DNA of 64,000 nt from Variovorax sp. 770b2 (GTDB lineage Bacteria; Pseudomonadota; Gammaproteobacteria; Burkholderiales; Burkholderiaceae_C). Within the stretch, counting starts at the first letter, position 1. The number at the start of each line of letters is the position of its first letter. The position numbers and the translations under genes were made by a program. The notes beneath the pieces were generated by a model. That model was not told the DNA's origin and searched no databases. It was given only the letters and a program-made list of their open reading frames with translations. The stretch is taken from positions 186,001 through 250,000 of the forward strand of contig NZ_FOXJ01000006.1 in NCBI RefSeq assembly GCF_900115685.1. Reading direction: 5' to 3'. Shown here piece after piece: positions 26,164-34,465 of this stretch.

Positions 26164-26949
26164 TCAGCGCGGCGCCGTTTTGCCCGCATGCCGCGCCAGA
26201 TGCACCTGGTGCAGCGTGATCTTGCGCACCTCCGCCTGGCTGGTCTCGATGTGCGCGCGCAGCAGCATCGCGGCCTGATCCCCCCGGTTCGCGCGGATCG
26301 CCTTCAGGATCTTCGCGTGCTCCTCGTAGGTCGCCTCGATGCGCGGCTGCTGCGTGAAATCGAGCCGGCGGATGATGCGGATGCGGTCCGTCACGTCGCT
26401 GTGCACGCGCGCCATCTCGGCATTGCCCGCAGCGGCCACGAGCGAGCAGTGAAAGGCTTCGTCCCACTGCGCGACCTGCGCCGTGTCGGTGCTGCGCTCG
26501 GCCGCGGGCACGAGCCAGATGCCCGCCAGCGTGTCGAGCAGGCTGCGATCGACCCGGTGGTCGGCCTCGCAGATGCGGTGCACCGCCGTGGTCTCCAGCA
26601 CCATGCGCAAGTCGTAGAGCTGCTCGAACTGGTCGAAGTCGAACGGCAGCACGCGCCAGCCGCTTCGGAACAGCACCTCGACGAAGCCCTCCTGCTGCAA
26701 TCGGAAGAGCGCTTGCCGCACGGGCGTGCGCGACACGCCGAGCCGGTCGCTGATCTCGTTCTCGGTGAAACGGTCGCCGGGCACGAGGATGAACTCGGCC
26801 ACGTCGCGCTTGAGCTGCGCGTAGACCTCGTCGGCGCGTGTACGAAAAACGGCCGCATCGGGTGCGGGCGTGGGCGCGGGCGCGGGGGAAGCTGGGCGGG
26901 GTCGGACGGTAGACACGTGGGGGATGGTAGTCGCTGGCGCCGGCTTCAT
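26164..26949 (-). CDS. GntR-family (FadR/FCD) transcriptional regulator closing operon 2
   Basis: The product has 261 residues: a Pro/Ala-rich N-terminal lead (about 1-35), a winged HTH (about 38-105; ENEISDRLGVSRTPVRQALFRLQQEGFVEV) and an FCD effector domain (about 115-245, with DLRMVLETTAVHRI). The ATG at 26949 overlaps the stop of the preceding hydrolase gene (ATGA), so it is the thirteenth gene of operon 2. An FCD-type dyad ACTTGT-gt-ACAAGT lies just upstream of the operon's first gene (38874-38887), so autoregulation is likely. Confidence 0.88.
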   Translation of the reverse strand: MKPAPATTIPHVSTVRPRPASPAPAPTPAPDAAVFRTRADEVYAQLKRDVAEFILVPGDRFTENEISDRLGVSRTPVRQALFRLQQEGFVEVLFRSGWRVLPFDFDQFEQLYDLRMVLETTAVHRICEADHRVDRSLLDTLAGIWLVPAAERSTDTAQVAQWDEAFHCSLVAAAGNAEMARVHSDVTDRIRIIRRLDFTQQPRIEATYEEHAKILKAIRANRGDQAAMLLRAHIETSQAEVRKITLHQVHLARHAGKTAPR

Positions 26950-27614
26950 GCCGCGTTGTCGAGCGCGGCGAGCAGCGCCGCGCTCGGCGCGGTCCAGCCG
27001 ACGATGGCACCCTGCGCGCGGATCATGTCGAGCGTCGCCGCCTTGAAGGCCGGGAAGTAGCTCTCGGTGCAGTCCTCCAGCAGCAGGCCGTCGTAGCCGC
27101 GGTCGTTGGCTTCGCGCATGCTGGTCTGCACGCAGACCTCGGTGGTGACGCCGCCGAACAGCAGGTGCGTGATGCCGCGCTGCTGCAGCAACTCGTGCAG
27201 GCCGGTCGCGTAGAACATGCCCTTGCCGGGCTTGTCGATGACGATCTCGCCCTCGACCGGTGCGAGTGCATCGATGATCTGGTTGCCGGGCTCGCCGGCC
27301 ACGAGGATTCGGCCCATCGGGCCTTCGTCGCCGATGCGCAGGCTCGGGTTGCCGCGGTGGCGCTTGGCGGGCGGACAGTCCGAAAGATCCGCCTTGTGCG
27401 CCTCGCGGGTGTGGACCACCAGGCCGCCGGCCTTGCGCCACGCCGCCAGGGCGGCCTTCGTCGCGGGGACGATCGCTTCGAGTAGCGACACGTCGTTGCC
27501 CAGCGTTTCGCCGAAGCCGCCCGGCTCGATGAAGTCCCGCTGCATGTCGATGAGGACCAGCGCCGTGTGCTTCAATTCGAACGCGTAGGCGAAGGGGTTG
27601 GCTTCTATGCGCAT
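26946..27614 (-). CDS. BiuH/TrtA-like cysteine hydrolase (possible triuret or biuret hydrolase)
   Basis: The isochorismatase-family hydrolase has 222 residues with catalytic candidates Asp23 (LIDMQRDF), Lys128 (VIDKPGKGMFYATGL) and Cys161 (TTEVCVQTS). It is clearly related to the biuret hydrolase encoded at 29209-29907 in the same operon (shared HTREAH/HTREGH, GRIL-GEPG, IDKPGKG, MREANDRGY). Triuret hydrolase (TrtA) is a known relative of BiuH that makes carboxybiuret-level product from triuret, so TrtA is one plausible identity; a second biuret hydrolase is another. It overlaps the ABC ATPase gene by 10 bp and the GntR gene by 4 bp. Confidence 0.8.
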   Translation of the reverse strand: MRIEANPFAYAFELKHTALVLIDMQRDFIEPGGFGETLGNDVSLLEAIVPATKAALAAWRKAGGLVVHTREAHKADLSDCPPAKRHRGNPSLRIGDEGPMGRILVAGEPGNQIIDALAPVEGEIVIDKPGKGMFYATGLHELLQQRGITHLLFGGVTTEVCVQTSMREANDRGYDGLLLEDCTESYFPAFKAATLDMIRAQGAIVGWTAPSAALLAALDNAA

Positions 27615-29200
27615 GCTGGCTCCGGCTCGTGGTGTCCACCGCCCATGTGCGCGCCGATCACGTGCCGCTCGGCATCCGCAGCCGAGGTCTCGAACACGAT
27701 CTTTCCTTCGCTCATCACGACGATGCGGTCGGCCAGTTCGAGGAGCTCGTCCAGGTCTTCGCTGATCAGCAGCACCGCACCGCCCTTCTCGCGCACCTGC
27801 ACGATGCGTTCGTGAATTTCCGCGACAGCGGCGAAGTCGAGGCCGAACACCGGGTTCGCCGCGATCAGCACGTTGATGTCGCCGGCCAGTTCGCGCGCGA
27901 GCACCGCGCGCTGCACGTTGCCGCCCGAAAGGCTGCGGATCGGCGCGCCCTCGCCCTGCGTCTTGACGCCGTACTCGGCGATCCACTCGCGCGCACGGCT
28001 GCGCCAGAACGGGAAGTTCAGCACGCCGCCGCGCGACAGCGGCGGCCTGTCGAAATCGCGCAGCGCCATGTTCTCGGCCACGCTGAGGTCGCCCACGCAG
28101 GCGTTGCGCAGCGGCTCCTCGGGAAGGCTGCGCACCTTGAGGCTGCGGTTCTCGGCGCGGCGTGCGTTGTAGGGCTGGCCCCTCACGGTCACGCGGCCGG
28201 CCAGCCTCGGGCGCTGCCCGACCAGGGCTTCGACCAGTTCGCGCTGTCCGTTGCCGGAGACGCCCGCCACGCCGAGGATTTCTCCCGCGCGCACGGAAAG
28301 GCTCAGGTCGTGCAGCGCGAGCGTGCCGCGGTCGCCCTGCGCCTTGAGGCCTTCGACCTGCAGCGCGACAGGTGCCGCATCGGCCACGGGCTTCCTGACG
28401 GCGGGCGATGAAGCCGGTGCGACAACGGCGGCGTCTTCACCGCCCATCATGGCCTGCGCCAATTGCGCCGGGCTCGTGTCCGCCACGCGGCAGTGATGCA
28501 CCGCCTTGCCCCTGCGCAGCACCGTCACGCTGTCCGCATAGGCCATCACCTCGCGAAACTTGTGCGTGATGATGAGCACGGTGCACATGCCGCTGCGTGC
28601 GAATTCGCGCACATGGCCCAGCACCTCGTCGGCCTCCTGCGGGGTGAGCACCGAGGTCGGCTCGTCCAGGATCAGGAGGCGCGGCTTCAGGTAGAGCTGC
28701 TTCAACAGTTCGAGCTTCTGCTTCTCGCCCGCCGCAAGCTCCGAAGGCCGCACATCGAGGTCGAGGCTGAAGGGCGTGGTCGCGAGAAAGTCCTTCAGCT
28801 CCGCGCGCTTGGTCTTCCAGTCGATCAGCGCGGGCGTCTTGCCGCCAGCCAGCAACAGGTTCTCGGCCACCGTCATGCCCGGTGCCAGCGTGAAGTGCTG
28901 GTAGACCATGCCGATGCCCAGCGCACGCGCGACGATGGGGTTGGCGATGTCCTGCTCGCGCCCGTCGACGAGGATGCTGCCCTCCTCCGCGCGCTGGAAG
29001 CCGGCCACGCACTTCACCAGCGTGCTCTTGCCCGCGCCGTTCTCGCCGAGCAGCGCGTGCACCGTGCCGGGCTCGACGCGCATGGTCACCTTGTCCATCG
29101 CGGTGAAGGCGCCGAAGCGCTTGGTCAGCTCGTAGGTGTCGAGCGCGAGCGCGCCGCTGCCCGCGGGCAGTGCGCCGATGGCGTGGGGCATGGCGCTCAT
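27605..29200 (-). CDS. ABC transporter ATPase with two nucleotide-binding domains (BMP/nucleoside type)
   Basis: The 531-residue tandem ATPase works with the two permeases at 30902-32895 and the BMP-type receptor at 32907-34025. The first domain is complete: Walker A GENGAGKST, LAAGEKQKLELL signature, Walker B LLILDEPTSVL, switch THKF. The second is degenerate: GVSGNGQRE lacks the Walker A Lys, and VLIAANPVFGLD replaces the Walker B/catalytic Glu, while the signature LSGGNVQRAVLAREL is kept. This asymmetry is usual in ribose/nucleoside-type transporters. The start at 29200 lies 8 bp after the biuret hydrolase stop. Confidence 0.9.
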   Translation of the reverse strand: MSAMPHAIGALPAGSGALALDTYELTKRFGAFTAMDKVTMRVEPGTVHALLGENGAGKSTLVKCVAGFQRAEEGSILVDGREQDIANPIVARALGIGMVYQHFTLAPGMTVAENLLLAGGKTPALIDWKTKRAELKDFLATTPFSLDLDVRPSELAAGEKQKLELLKQLYLKPRLLILDEPTSVLTPQEADEVLGHVREFARSGMCTVLIITHKFREVMAYADSVTVLRRGKAVHHCRVADTSPAQLAQAMMGGEDAAVVAPASSPAVRKPVADAAPVALQVEGLKAQGDRGTLALHDLSLSVRAGEILGVAGVSGNGQRELVEALVGQRPRLAGRVTVRGQPYNARRAENRSLKVRSLPEEPLRNACVGDLSVAENMALRDFDRPPLSRGGVLNFPFWRSRAREWIAEYGVKTQGEGAPIRSLSGGNVQRAVLARELAGDINVLIAANPVFGLDFAAVAEIHERIVQVREKGGAVLLISEDLDELLELADRIVVMSEGKIVFETSAADAERHVIGAHMGGGHHEPEPACA

Positions 29201-29208
29201 GGGTGCAA

Positions 29209-29907
29209 TCAGCCCAACGCGGCCAGCAATGCCTGCGAGGTCGTGTGCGCACCGAACACGCCGCCCTGCATCGTGATCATCTTCAGCGCCGCGAGATGGT
29301 TGCCGTGGTCGGTGGCGGCCGTGCAGTCCGACAGCAGCAGGCATTCGAAGCCGCGGTCGTTCGCATCGCGCATCGTGGTGTGCACGCACACGTCGGTGGT
29401 GATGCCCGCGAGGATCAGGTTCTCGATGCCGCGCGTGCGCAGGATCAGTTCGAGGTCGGTCGCATAGAACGAGCCCTTGCCGGGCTTGTCGATCACCACC
29501 TCGCCGGGCAGCGGCGCGAGCTCGGGAATGAGCTCCCAGCCCGGCTCGCCGCGCACGAGGATGCGGCCGCACGGCCCGTCGTCGCCGATGCCCACGCCGT
29601 TGGCGCCGATCTGCCGCGAGCGCCAGCGCTTGTTGGCCGGCAGGTCCGCAAGATCGGGCCGGTGGCCTTCGCGCGTGTGGATGATGTGAAAGCCCAGCGG
29701 CCGCAGCACAGCGAGCGTGCGCGCAATCGGCTGGATGGGTGCCTGCACCAGCGCGAGGTCGTAGCCCATCACATCGACGTAGCCGCCCTTGCCGCAGAAG
29801 TCGGTCTGCATGTCGATCACGACGAGCGCGGTGTTCTCGGGGCGGAGATCACCGTTGTAGGGCCAGGCATACGGCTCGGAAGCGATGGTGGTCATGGCGG
29901 TGCTCAT
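29209..29907 (-). CDS. biuH: Biuret hydrolase (isochorismatase-family cysteine hydrolase)
   Basis: This enzyme hydrolyses biuret to allophanate and ammonia. The 232-residue protein closely follows Rhizobium BiuH as I remember it: AWPYNGDLRPENTALVVIDM near the start, GYVDVMGYDLALVQAPI, HTREGHRPDLADLPANKRW, ILVRGEPGW, IDKPGKGSFYATDLEL and GITTDVCVHTTMRDANDRG. The catalytic triad is Asp32, Lys141, Cys174. The start (29907) forms an ATGA overlap with the formamidase stop. Together with cyanuric acid hydrolase (16532-17683) and allophanate hydrolase (37144-38862) it completes cyanurate mineralisation. Confidence 0.92.
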   Translation of the reverse strand: MSTAMTTIASEPYAWPYNGDLRPENTALVVIDMQTDFCGKGGYVDVMGYDLALVQAPIQPIARTLAVLRPLGFHIIHTREGHRPDLADLPANKRWRSRQIGANGVGIGDDGPCGRILVRGEPGWELIPELAPLPGEVVIDKPGKGSFYATDLELILRTRGIENLILAGITTDVCVHTTMRDANDRGFECLLLSDCTAATDHGNHLAALKMITMQGGVFGAHTTSQALLAALG

Positions 29908-30896
29908 CCTTGGTAGTTGCGTTCCGGCGGCGCAAAGCCGCAGCTCGTGCCGTCGGTCACCTTCACGTCGGCGCTCCACGGCAGCTTGTAGGTGCCGGCG
30001 GCCATGTCGTGCATGTAGGTGTAGGGGCAGTCCTGCGCGCCGCCCTTCACCGCGACGTAGCCGCGGTGGTAGAGCTGGTAGATGTTGTTCTCCACGCCCC
30101 AGCCAGTGCGCGCTTCGCGCACGAGGTCGGGCCGCAGTTCGGCGGTGATGATTTCGTCGACGCGGCCGCCGCCCTCGACCAGCACCGTGCCGTCGAAATT
30201 GCAGAACATGCCCTCGCCCATCGAATCGAAACTGCCGTCGCTGCCGCACAGGCACACGCTCGCGGTGTAGGCGAGGTTGCAGAAGGCGTTCGATTGGTTG
30301 GTGATCTTCCACGCGTGGCGGATCGGCGCGGTGTAGCCGGCCGTGCGCAGGATGATGTCGGCGCCCTTGTACGCGGCCTCGCGCGCCATCTCGGGGAACA
30401 TGCCGTCGTGGCAGATGATGAGCGCAAGCCTGCTGCCGTTGGGTCCGTCGCACACCGGAATGCCCAGGTTGCCGGGCTCCCACGGCTCGACCGGCACCCA
30501 CGGGTGCAGCTTGCGGTAGTAGAGCTTGATGGCGCCCTGGTCGTCGATGATGAGCCCGCTGTTGTACGGGTTGCCGCCGGGGTTGGCTTCCATGATGGAG
30601 AAGCAGCCCCAGATGCGGTGCTCGACACAGGCGCGCTTGAAGGCCGCGACCTCGGGGCCATCGAGCGTGCACATGATCTCGCGGTTCGTGTCCATCGAGA
30701 GGCCGTGCAGCGCGTACTCGGGGAACACCACGAGGTCCATGGTCGACTGGTTGCGGCGCGCCTTGCCCACCATGTCGCAGATGCGCTGCGTCTGCGCGGC
30801 CAGGTCGGCCGGCGTCTTCACGTTCGGCAGCTGCAGCTGCACCAGGCCGACGACGACGCCGTGCGCCGATTTGTTGAGGCCACCCAGACCGCTCAT
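29904..30896 (-). CDS. amiF: Formamidase (nitrilase superfamily, AmiF type)
   Basis: Hydrolyses formamide to formate and ammonia. The 330-residue protein matches AmiF in length and motifs: catalytic Glu60 (VVFPEYALHGL), Lys129 (YYRKLHPWVPVEPWEPG) and Cys162 (IICHDGMFPEMAREAAYKGAD). The start is MSGLGGLNKSAHG at 30896; the longer open frame upstream belongs to the permease region. Related short-chain amides cannot be excluded as the substrate. Its place directly before biuret hydrolase, with overlapping codons, suggests a shared nitrogen-scavenging role. Confidence 0.88.
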   Translation of the reverse strand: MSGLGGLNKSAHGVVVGLVQLQLPNVKTPADLAAQTQRICDMVGKARRNQSTMDLVVFPEYALHGLSMDTNREIMCTLDGPEVAAFKRACVEHRIWGCFSIMEANPGGNPYNSGLIIDDQGAIKLYYRKLHPWVPVEPWEPGNLGIPVCDGPNGSRLALIICHDGMFPEMAREAAYKGADIILRTAGYTAPIRHAWKITNQSNAFCNLAYTASVCLCGSDGSFDSMGEGMFCNFDGTVLVEGGGRVDEIITAELRPDLVREARTGWGVENNIYQLYHRGYVAVKGGAQDCPYTYMHDMAAGTYKLPWSADVKVTDGTSCGFAPPERNYQG

Positions 30897-30901
30897 GGTG
30901 T

Positions 30902-31825
30902 TCAGTTCCTTGTCGATGAAAGTTCGCCGGGGCTGCCGATGGCGGCGCTGCCCGGCTTGCAGGTGAGCACCAGGATCACCAGCGTGAGCACATAGGGCAC
31001 GGTGTTGAAGAGGTGGTAGCCCCAGCCGATGCCGATGGACTGCAGCGCGGGGCCGATGGCGCCCGCACCGCCGAAGAGAAAGGCCGCGCCCACGCAGCGC
31101 AGCGGGCTCCAGCGCGCGAAGATCACCAGCGCGACGGCGATCAGGCCCTGTCCGCTGGAGATGCCTTCGTTCCAGCTGCCCGGATAGAACAGCGTGAGCG
31201 ATGCGCCGCCGAGCCCGGCGATGAAGCCGCCCGCCGTGGTCGCCGCGATGCGCAGGCCCGAGACCGAGTAGCCGAGTGCGCGCGTGGCCTGCGCCGAATC
31301 GCCGGCCATGCGCACCAGGAGGCCGGCGCGCGTGCGCGCGAAGCCCCACCAGAGCAGCACCGCGAGCGCCACGCCGATGGGCACGAGCGCATTGAGTTGC
31401 AGCGCCGAACGCACCACCGTGTTGTCGCTCCAGAAGCCCAGCGGTATCGCGGGGATCTGCGGCGCCTGCGGTTGGATCAGCGGCTTGCCGAGATAGAACG
31501 CCAGGCCTGTGCCCAGCAGCATCAACGCGATGCCGGTCGCCACGTCATTGACGCGATCGAGCGAGCACAGGAGGCCGTGCAGCAGCGCGAGCACAGCCCC
31601 GGCCATCGCACCGATCAGCACACCGAGCCAGGCCGAATCGGTGAGGTAGGCACCGCCGAAAGCCGCCATCGCCGACAGCACCAGCACGCCTTCGAGCCCG
31701 AGGTTGATGCGCCCCGATTTCTCGGTGAGGCATTCACCCAGGCTCACGAAAAGAAAAGGCGCGCCCACGCGCAGTGCGCCGCCGACGATGCCGGCTGCGA
31801 GCGCGATCCATTGGTCGGCGGTCAT
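30902..31825 (-). CDS. ABC transporter permease 2 (BMP/nucleoside type)
   Basis: The BPD_transp_2-family permease has 307 residues with about eight membrane segments; EKSGRINLGLEGVLVLSAMAAF (about 34-55) is the family hallmark. The start at 31825 overlaps the permease 1 stop by 4 bp. It forms the membrane channel with permease 1, the tandem ATPase and the BMP receptor of the same operon. Confidence 0.9.
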   Translation of the reverse strand: MTADQWIALAAGIVGGALRVGAPFLFVSLGECLTEKSGRINLGLEGVLVLSAMAAFGGAYLTDSAWLGVLIGAMAGAVLALLHGLLCSLDRVNDVATGIALMLLGTGLAFYLGKPLIQPQAPQIPAIPLGFWSDNTVVRSALQLNALVPIGVALAVLLWWGFARTRAGLLVRMAGDSAQATRALGYSVSGLRIAATTAGGFIAGLGGASLTLFYPGSWNEGISSGQGLIAVALVIFARWSPLRCVGAAFLFGGAGAIGPALQSIGIGWGYHLFNTVPYVLTLVILVLTCKPGSAAIGSPGELSSTRN

Positions 31826-32895
31826 GCGGGGCTCCCCGAGGCGCGGAACATGCGCGCGCGCAGCGCCTTCCAGTCGATCATGCGCAGGCCCTCGCTCGCA
31901 AGGATCAGCACGAACGCGATGCCCTGCAGCACCAGCACCGACGCATCGGGCAACCCGAGCCGCCGCTGCAGCAGGCTTCCCGCCGCACCGAAGCCGCCGA
32001 ACAGGATCGCCACCGGCACGATGGCCACCGGGTTGTGCCGCGCGATGAACGACACGAGGATGCCCGCGTAGCCATACCCCGCGATCAGCGAGGCGTTGGC
32101 GTTGGTGTGCACCGCCGCCACCTCGACCGCGCCTGCGAGGCCCGCGCAGGCACCGCCGAGCCCGCAGGCCCCGAGGATGAGCCGCGTGGCCGGCAGGCCC
32201 ACGAGCTGCGCGGTGCGCGGATTGCCGCCGACCACGCGCACCGAGAAACCCGAGGCCGTCGCACGCAACCACCATCCGAGCCCGAGACAGGCCACGACGC
32301 CGATCACGAAACCCCAGTGCACGTCGGAGCCGCCGATGCCGCCGATCAGCAGCCCGTCGTTCAACGCATAGGTCGATGGCTTGTTCAGGCTCGCCGGATC
32401 GCGCAGCGGCCCTTCGACCAGGTGCTTGAAGATGCCGATGGCGATGTAGGCCAGGAGCAGGCTGCTGATGGTTTCGTTGATGCCGCGGTACTGGCGCAGC
32501 CACCCCGCGAGCACGATCCACAGCGCGCCGGCGAGTGCGCCTGCGATGCAGACCATCACCGTGCCCACGACATTGGCGGGCAGCGGCACCGCATGCGCGA
32601 GCGCGGCGCAGGCCAGGCCGCCGAACACCAGCGCGCCTTCACCGCCGATGACGATCAGCCCCGCGCGCGCGGGCAGCGCCACGCACAGCGCGGTGAGCAT
32701 CAGCGGTGCGGCGCGCTGCAGGGTGTTCTGCCAAGAGAACCAGTCGCCGAACGCGCCCTTGAAAAGCGTCGCCCACACCTCCACCGGATCGACGCCGGCA
32801 AAGGCGACGAGCACGCCGAACAGCAGCAGCGCCGCCGCGATGGCGAACACCGGCAGGGCGAATTCCTTGAGCGCACTACGCATGGGCATCGGCAT
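31822..32895 (-). CDS. ABC transporter permease 1 (BMP/nucleoside type)
   Basis: The permease has 357 residues and eight to ten hydrophobic segments, with the family motif ARAGLIVIGGEGALVFGGLACAA (about 76-98) and a conserved cytoplasmic loop RVVGGNPRTAQLVGLP. Start: MPMPMRSALKEF, ATG 32895; 32889 and 32883 are in-frame alternatives. It begins 11 bp after the BMP receptor stop. Confidence 0.88.
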   Translation of the reverse strand: MPMPMRSALKEFALPVFAIAAALLLFGVLVAFAGVDPVEVWATLFKGAFGDWFSWQNTLQRAAPLMLTALCVALPARAGLIVIGGEGALVFGGLACAALAHAVPLPANVVGTVMVCIAGALAGALWIVLAGWLRQYRGINETISSLLLAYIAIGIFKHLVEGPLRDPASLNKPSTYALNDGLLIGGIGGSDVHWGFVIGVVACLGLGWWLRATASGFSVRVVGGNPRTAQLVGLPATRLILGACGLGGACAGLAGAVEVAAVHTNANASLIAGYGYAGILVSFIARHNPVAIVPVAILFGGFGAAGSLLQRRLGLPDASVLVLQGIAFVLILASEGLRMIDWKALRARMFRASGSPA

Positions 32896-32906
32896 GGACG
32901 TGGAAC

Positions 32907-34025
32907 TCAGGCCGAGCCGATGACGCCTTCGACCAGGTAGTTCATCTTCTCCAGCTCCAGGTCCGTCTGCTTCAGGACCTTGCCGGCGGGCACCACGACC
33001 GCGCCCTTGTTGTCCTTGATACCGTCCTTGAAGATATCGAAGGTGCCCGCGATCATCCTGGCCTTGATGTCGTCGGCCTGCTTCTTCGCGGCGTCCGGCA
33101 CCATGGGGCCGTAGGCGGACATCTTCACGTAGCCTTCCTTCAGGCCGCCGCGCAGGAAGTTGGGATGCGGCTTGCCGGTTTGCGCGGCTTCGATCGCGGT
33201 CTTGTAGGCGGTGAGCCAGTTCCACTCGGCACCGGTGAGGTAGGCGTTCGGCGCCAGCTTGGCCTGGCTCGCGTGGTAGCCGCAGACCATCTTGCCGCGC
33301 TTGGCTGCGGTCTCGACCACCACCTTGGGGCCATCCACGTGCATGGTGAACACGTCGCAGCCCTGGTCGGCCAGGCTGTTGGTGGCTTCGGCTTCCTTCA
33401 CGGCCATCGACCAGTCGCCGGTGAAGATCACGCTGCAGGTGATGTTCGGCTTGACCGAGCGCGCACCCAGCGTGAAGGCGTTGATGTTGCGCAGCACCTG
33501 CGGAATCGGCTTGGCTGCGACGAAGGCGACCTTGTTGCTCTTGGTCATGTGCGCGGCAATCACGCCGTTCAGGAACTGGCACTCGTCGATGTAGCCGAAG
33601 AAGCTGCCCGCGTTCTTGGGGTGCTTGCCCTCGGTCCAGAGGCCGCCGCAGTGCGAGAAGCGCACGTCGGGGTACTTGGGCGCCACGGCAAGGATGTGCG
33701 GATCGAAGTAGCCGAAGGACGTGGGGAACAGCAGCTTGGCACCGTCCTGCGAGATCATGCCGGCCATGGTCTTCTGCACGGCGGCGGTTTCGGGCACGTT
33801 CTCTTCTTCGACCACCTTGATGCCGGGCAGCTTCTTGATCTCGGCCGCGGCCATGGCGTGCGCCTGGTTGTAGCCGTAGTCGTCGCGCGCGCCGACGTAG
33901 ATCACGCCGACGGTCAGCGGCTTGGCCTGTGCTGTGGCCAGGGCGCTCCAGCCTCCGAGGGTGCCGGCGGCGCCGAGCGCGGCCAGGGACTTGAGGGAAT
34001 CGCGGCGATTGAATTGGCTGGTCAT
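32907..34025 (-). CDS. BMP-family (Bmp/Med-type) ABC substrate-binding protein
   Basis: The periplasmic receptor has 372 residues with a Tat-like signal (NRRDSLKSLAALGAAGTLGGW). The mature part begins KPLTVGVIYVGARDDYGYNQAH, which is typical of the BMP superfamily (purine nucleoside and related ligands). It is upstream of permeases 1 and 2 and the tandem ATPase. In this operon a biuret, triuret or other ureide ligand is plausible, by context only. Confidence 0.9.
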   Translation of the reverse strand: MTSQFNRRDSLKSLAALGAAGTLGGWSALATAQAKPLTVGVIYVGARDDYGYNQAHAMAAAEIKKLPGIKVVEEENVPETAAVQKTMAGMISQDGAKLLFPTSFGYFDPHILAVAPKYPDVRFSHCGGLWTEGKHPKNAGSFFGYIDECQFLNGVIAAHMTKSNKVAFVAAKPIPQVLRNINAFTLGARSVKPNITCSVIFTGDWSMAVKEAEATNSLADQGCDVFTMHVDGPKVVVETAAKRGKMVCGYHASQAKLAPNAYLTGAEWNWLTAYKTAIEAAQTGKPHPNFLRGGLKEGYVKMSAYGPMVPDAAKKQADDIKARMIAGTFDIFKDGIKDNKGAVVVPAGKVLKQTDLELEKMNYLVEGVIGSA

Positions 34026-34084
34026 GGCGTTCTTTCGGGAGAGTTGAAGGAGGTGCAAAAAATGTGCCGTGCGATGTGCCGATT

Positions 34085-34465
34085 TCAGGCCGGCATGCTC
34101 ACGTGGGCGGCGACGACGCGCCAGCCCTCGGCAGTGCGTATCCACGTCTGGCTCTGCCGGCCGATCACGCGGCTGCCTTCGCGCCGGAACTCGACGTTCG
34201 CCGTCGCGAAGTCGCGGCCGTAGGTGGTGATGACGGTGCGCAGCAGTTCGCGCGGCGGGCTCTGCACCGGCAGCGAGGCGCGGAAGGCGCGGATGTCGGC
34301 GTGGCCGTAGTGGTTTTCGGAGAAGCCGTAGCGCAGCGTGTGCGGGCTGTTCCAGAACAGTTCGTCGAGCACGGCGCGCTGGTTGGTCACCAGTGCCTCT
34401 TCGTAGCGCGCGAACACGGCGCTGACTTCGGCGTGCACTTCGGGGAGGTTGATCTCCATCGTCAT
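34085..34465 (-). CDS. AtzH-like / HpxZ family small protein (NTF2-like fold)
   Basis: The 126-residue cytosolic protein of the AtzH-like family (formerly DUF3225) is marked by EALVTNQRAVLDELFWNSPHTLRYGFSENHYG (split around residues 24-55), TYGRDFATANVEFRREG and RQSQTWIRTAEGWRVVAAHVS. In Pseudomonas sp. ADP, AtzH decarboxylates 1,3-dicarboxyurea to allophanate after AtzE/AtzG act on carboxybiuret; HpxZ relatives accompany oxalurate/ureide genes. Here AtzE and AtzG are absent from the window. The start at 34465 overlaps the ATPase stop by 4 bp; 59 bp separate it from the BMP receptor gene. Confidence 0.82.
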   Translation of the reverse strand: MTMEINLPEVHAEVSAVFARYEEALVTNQRAVLDELFWNSPHTLRYGFSENHYGHADIRAFRASLPVQSPPRELLRTVITTYGRDFATANVEFRREGSRVIGRQSQTWIRTAEGWRVVAAHVSMPA

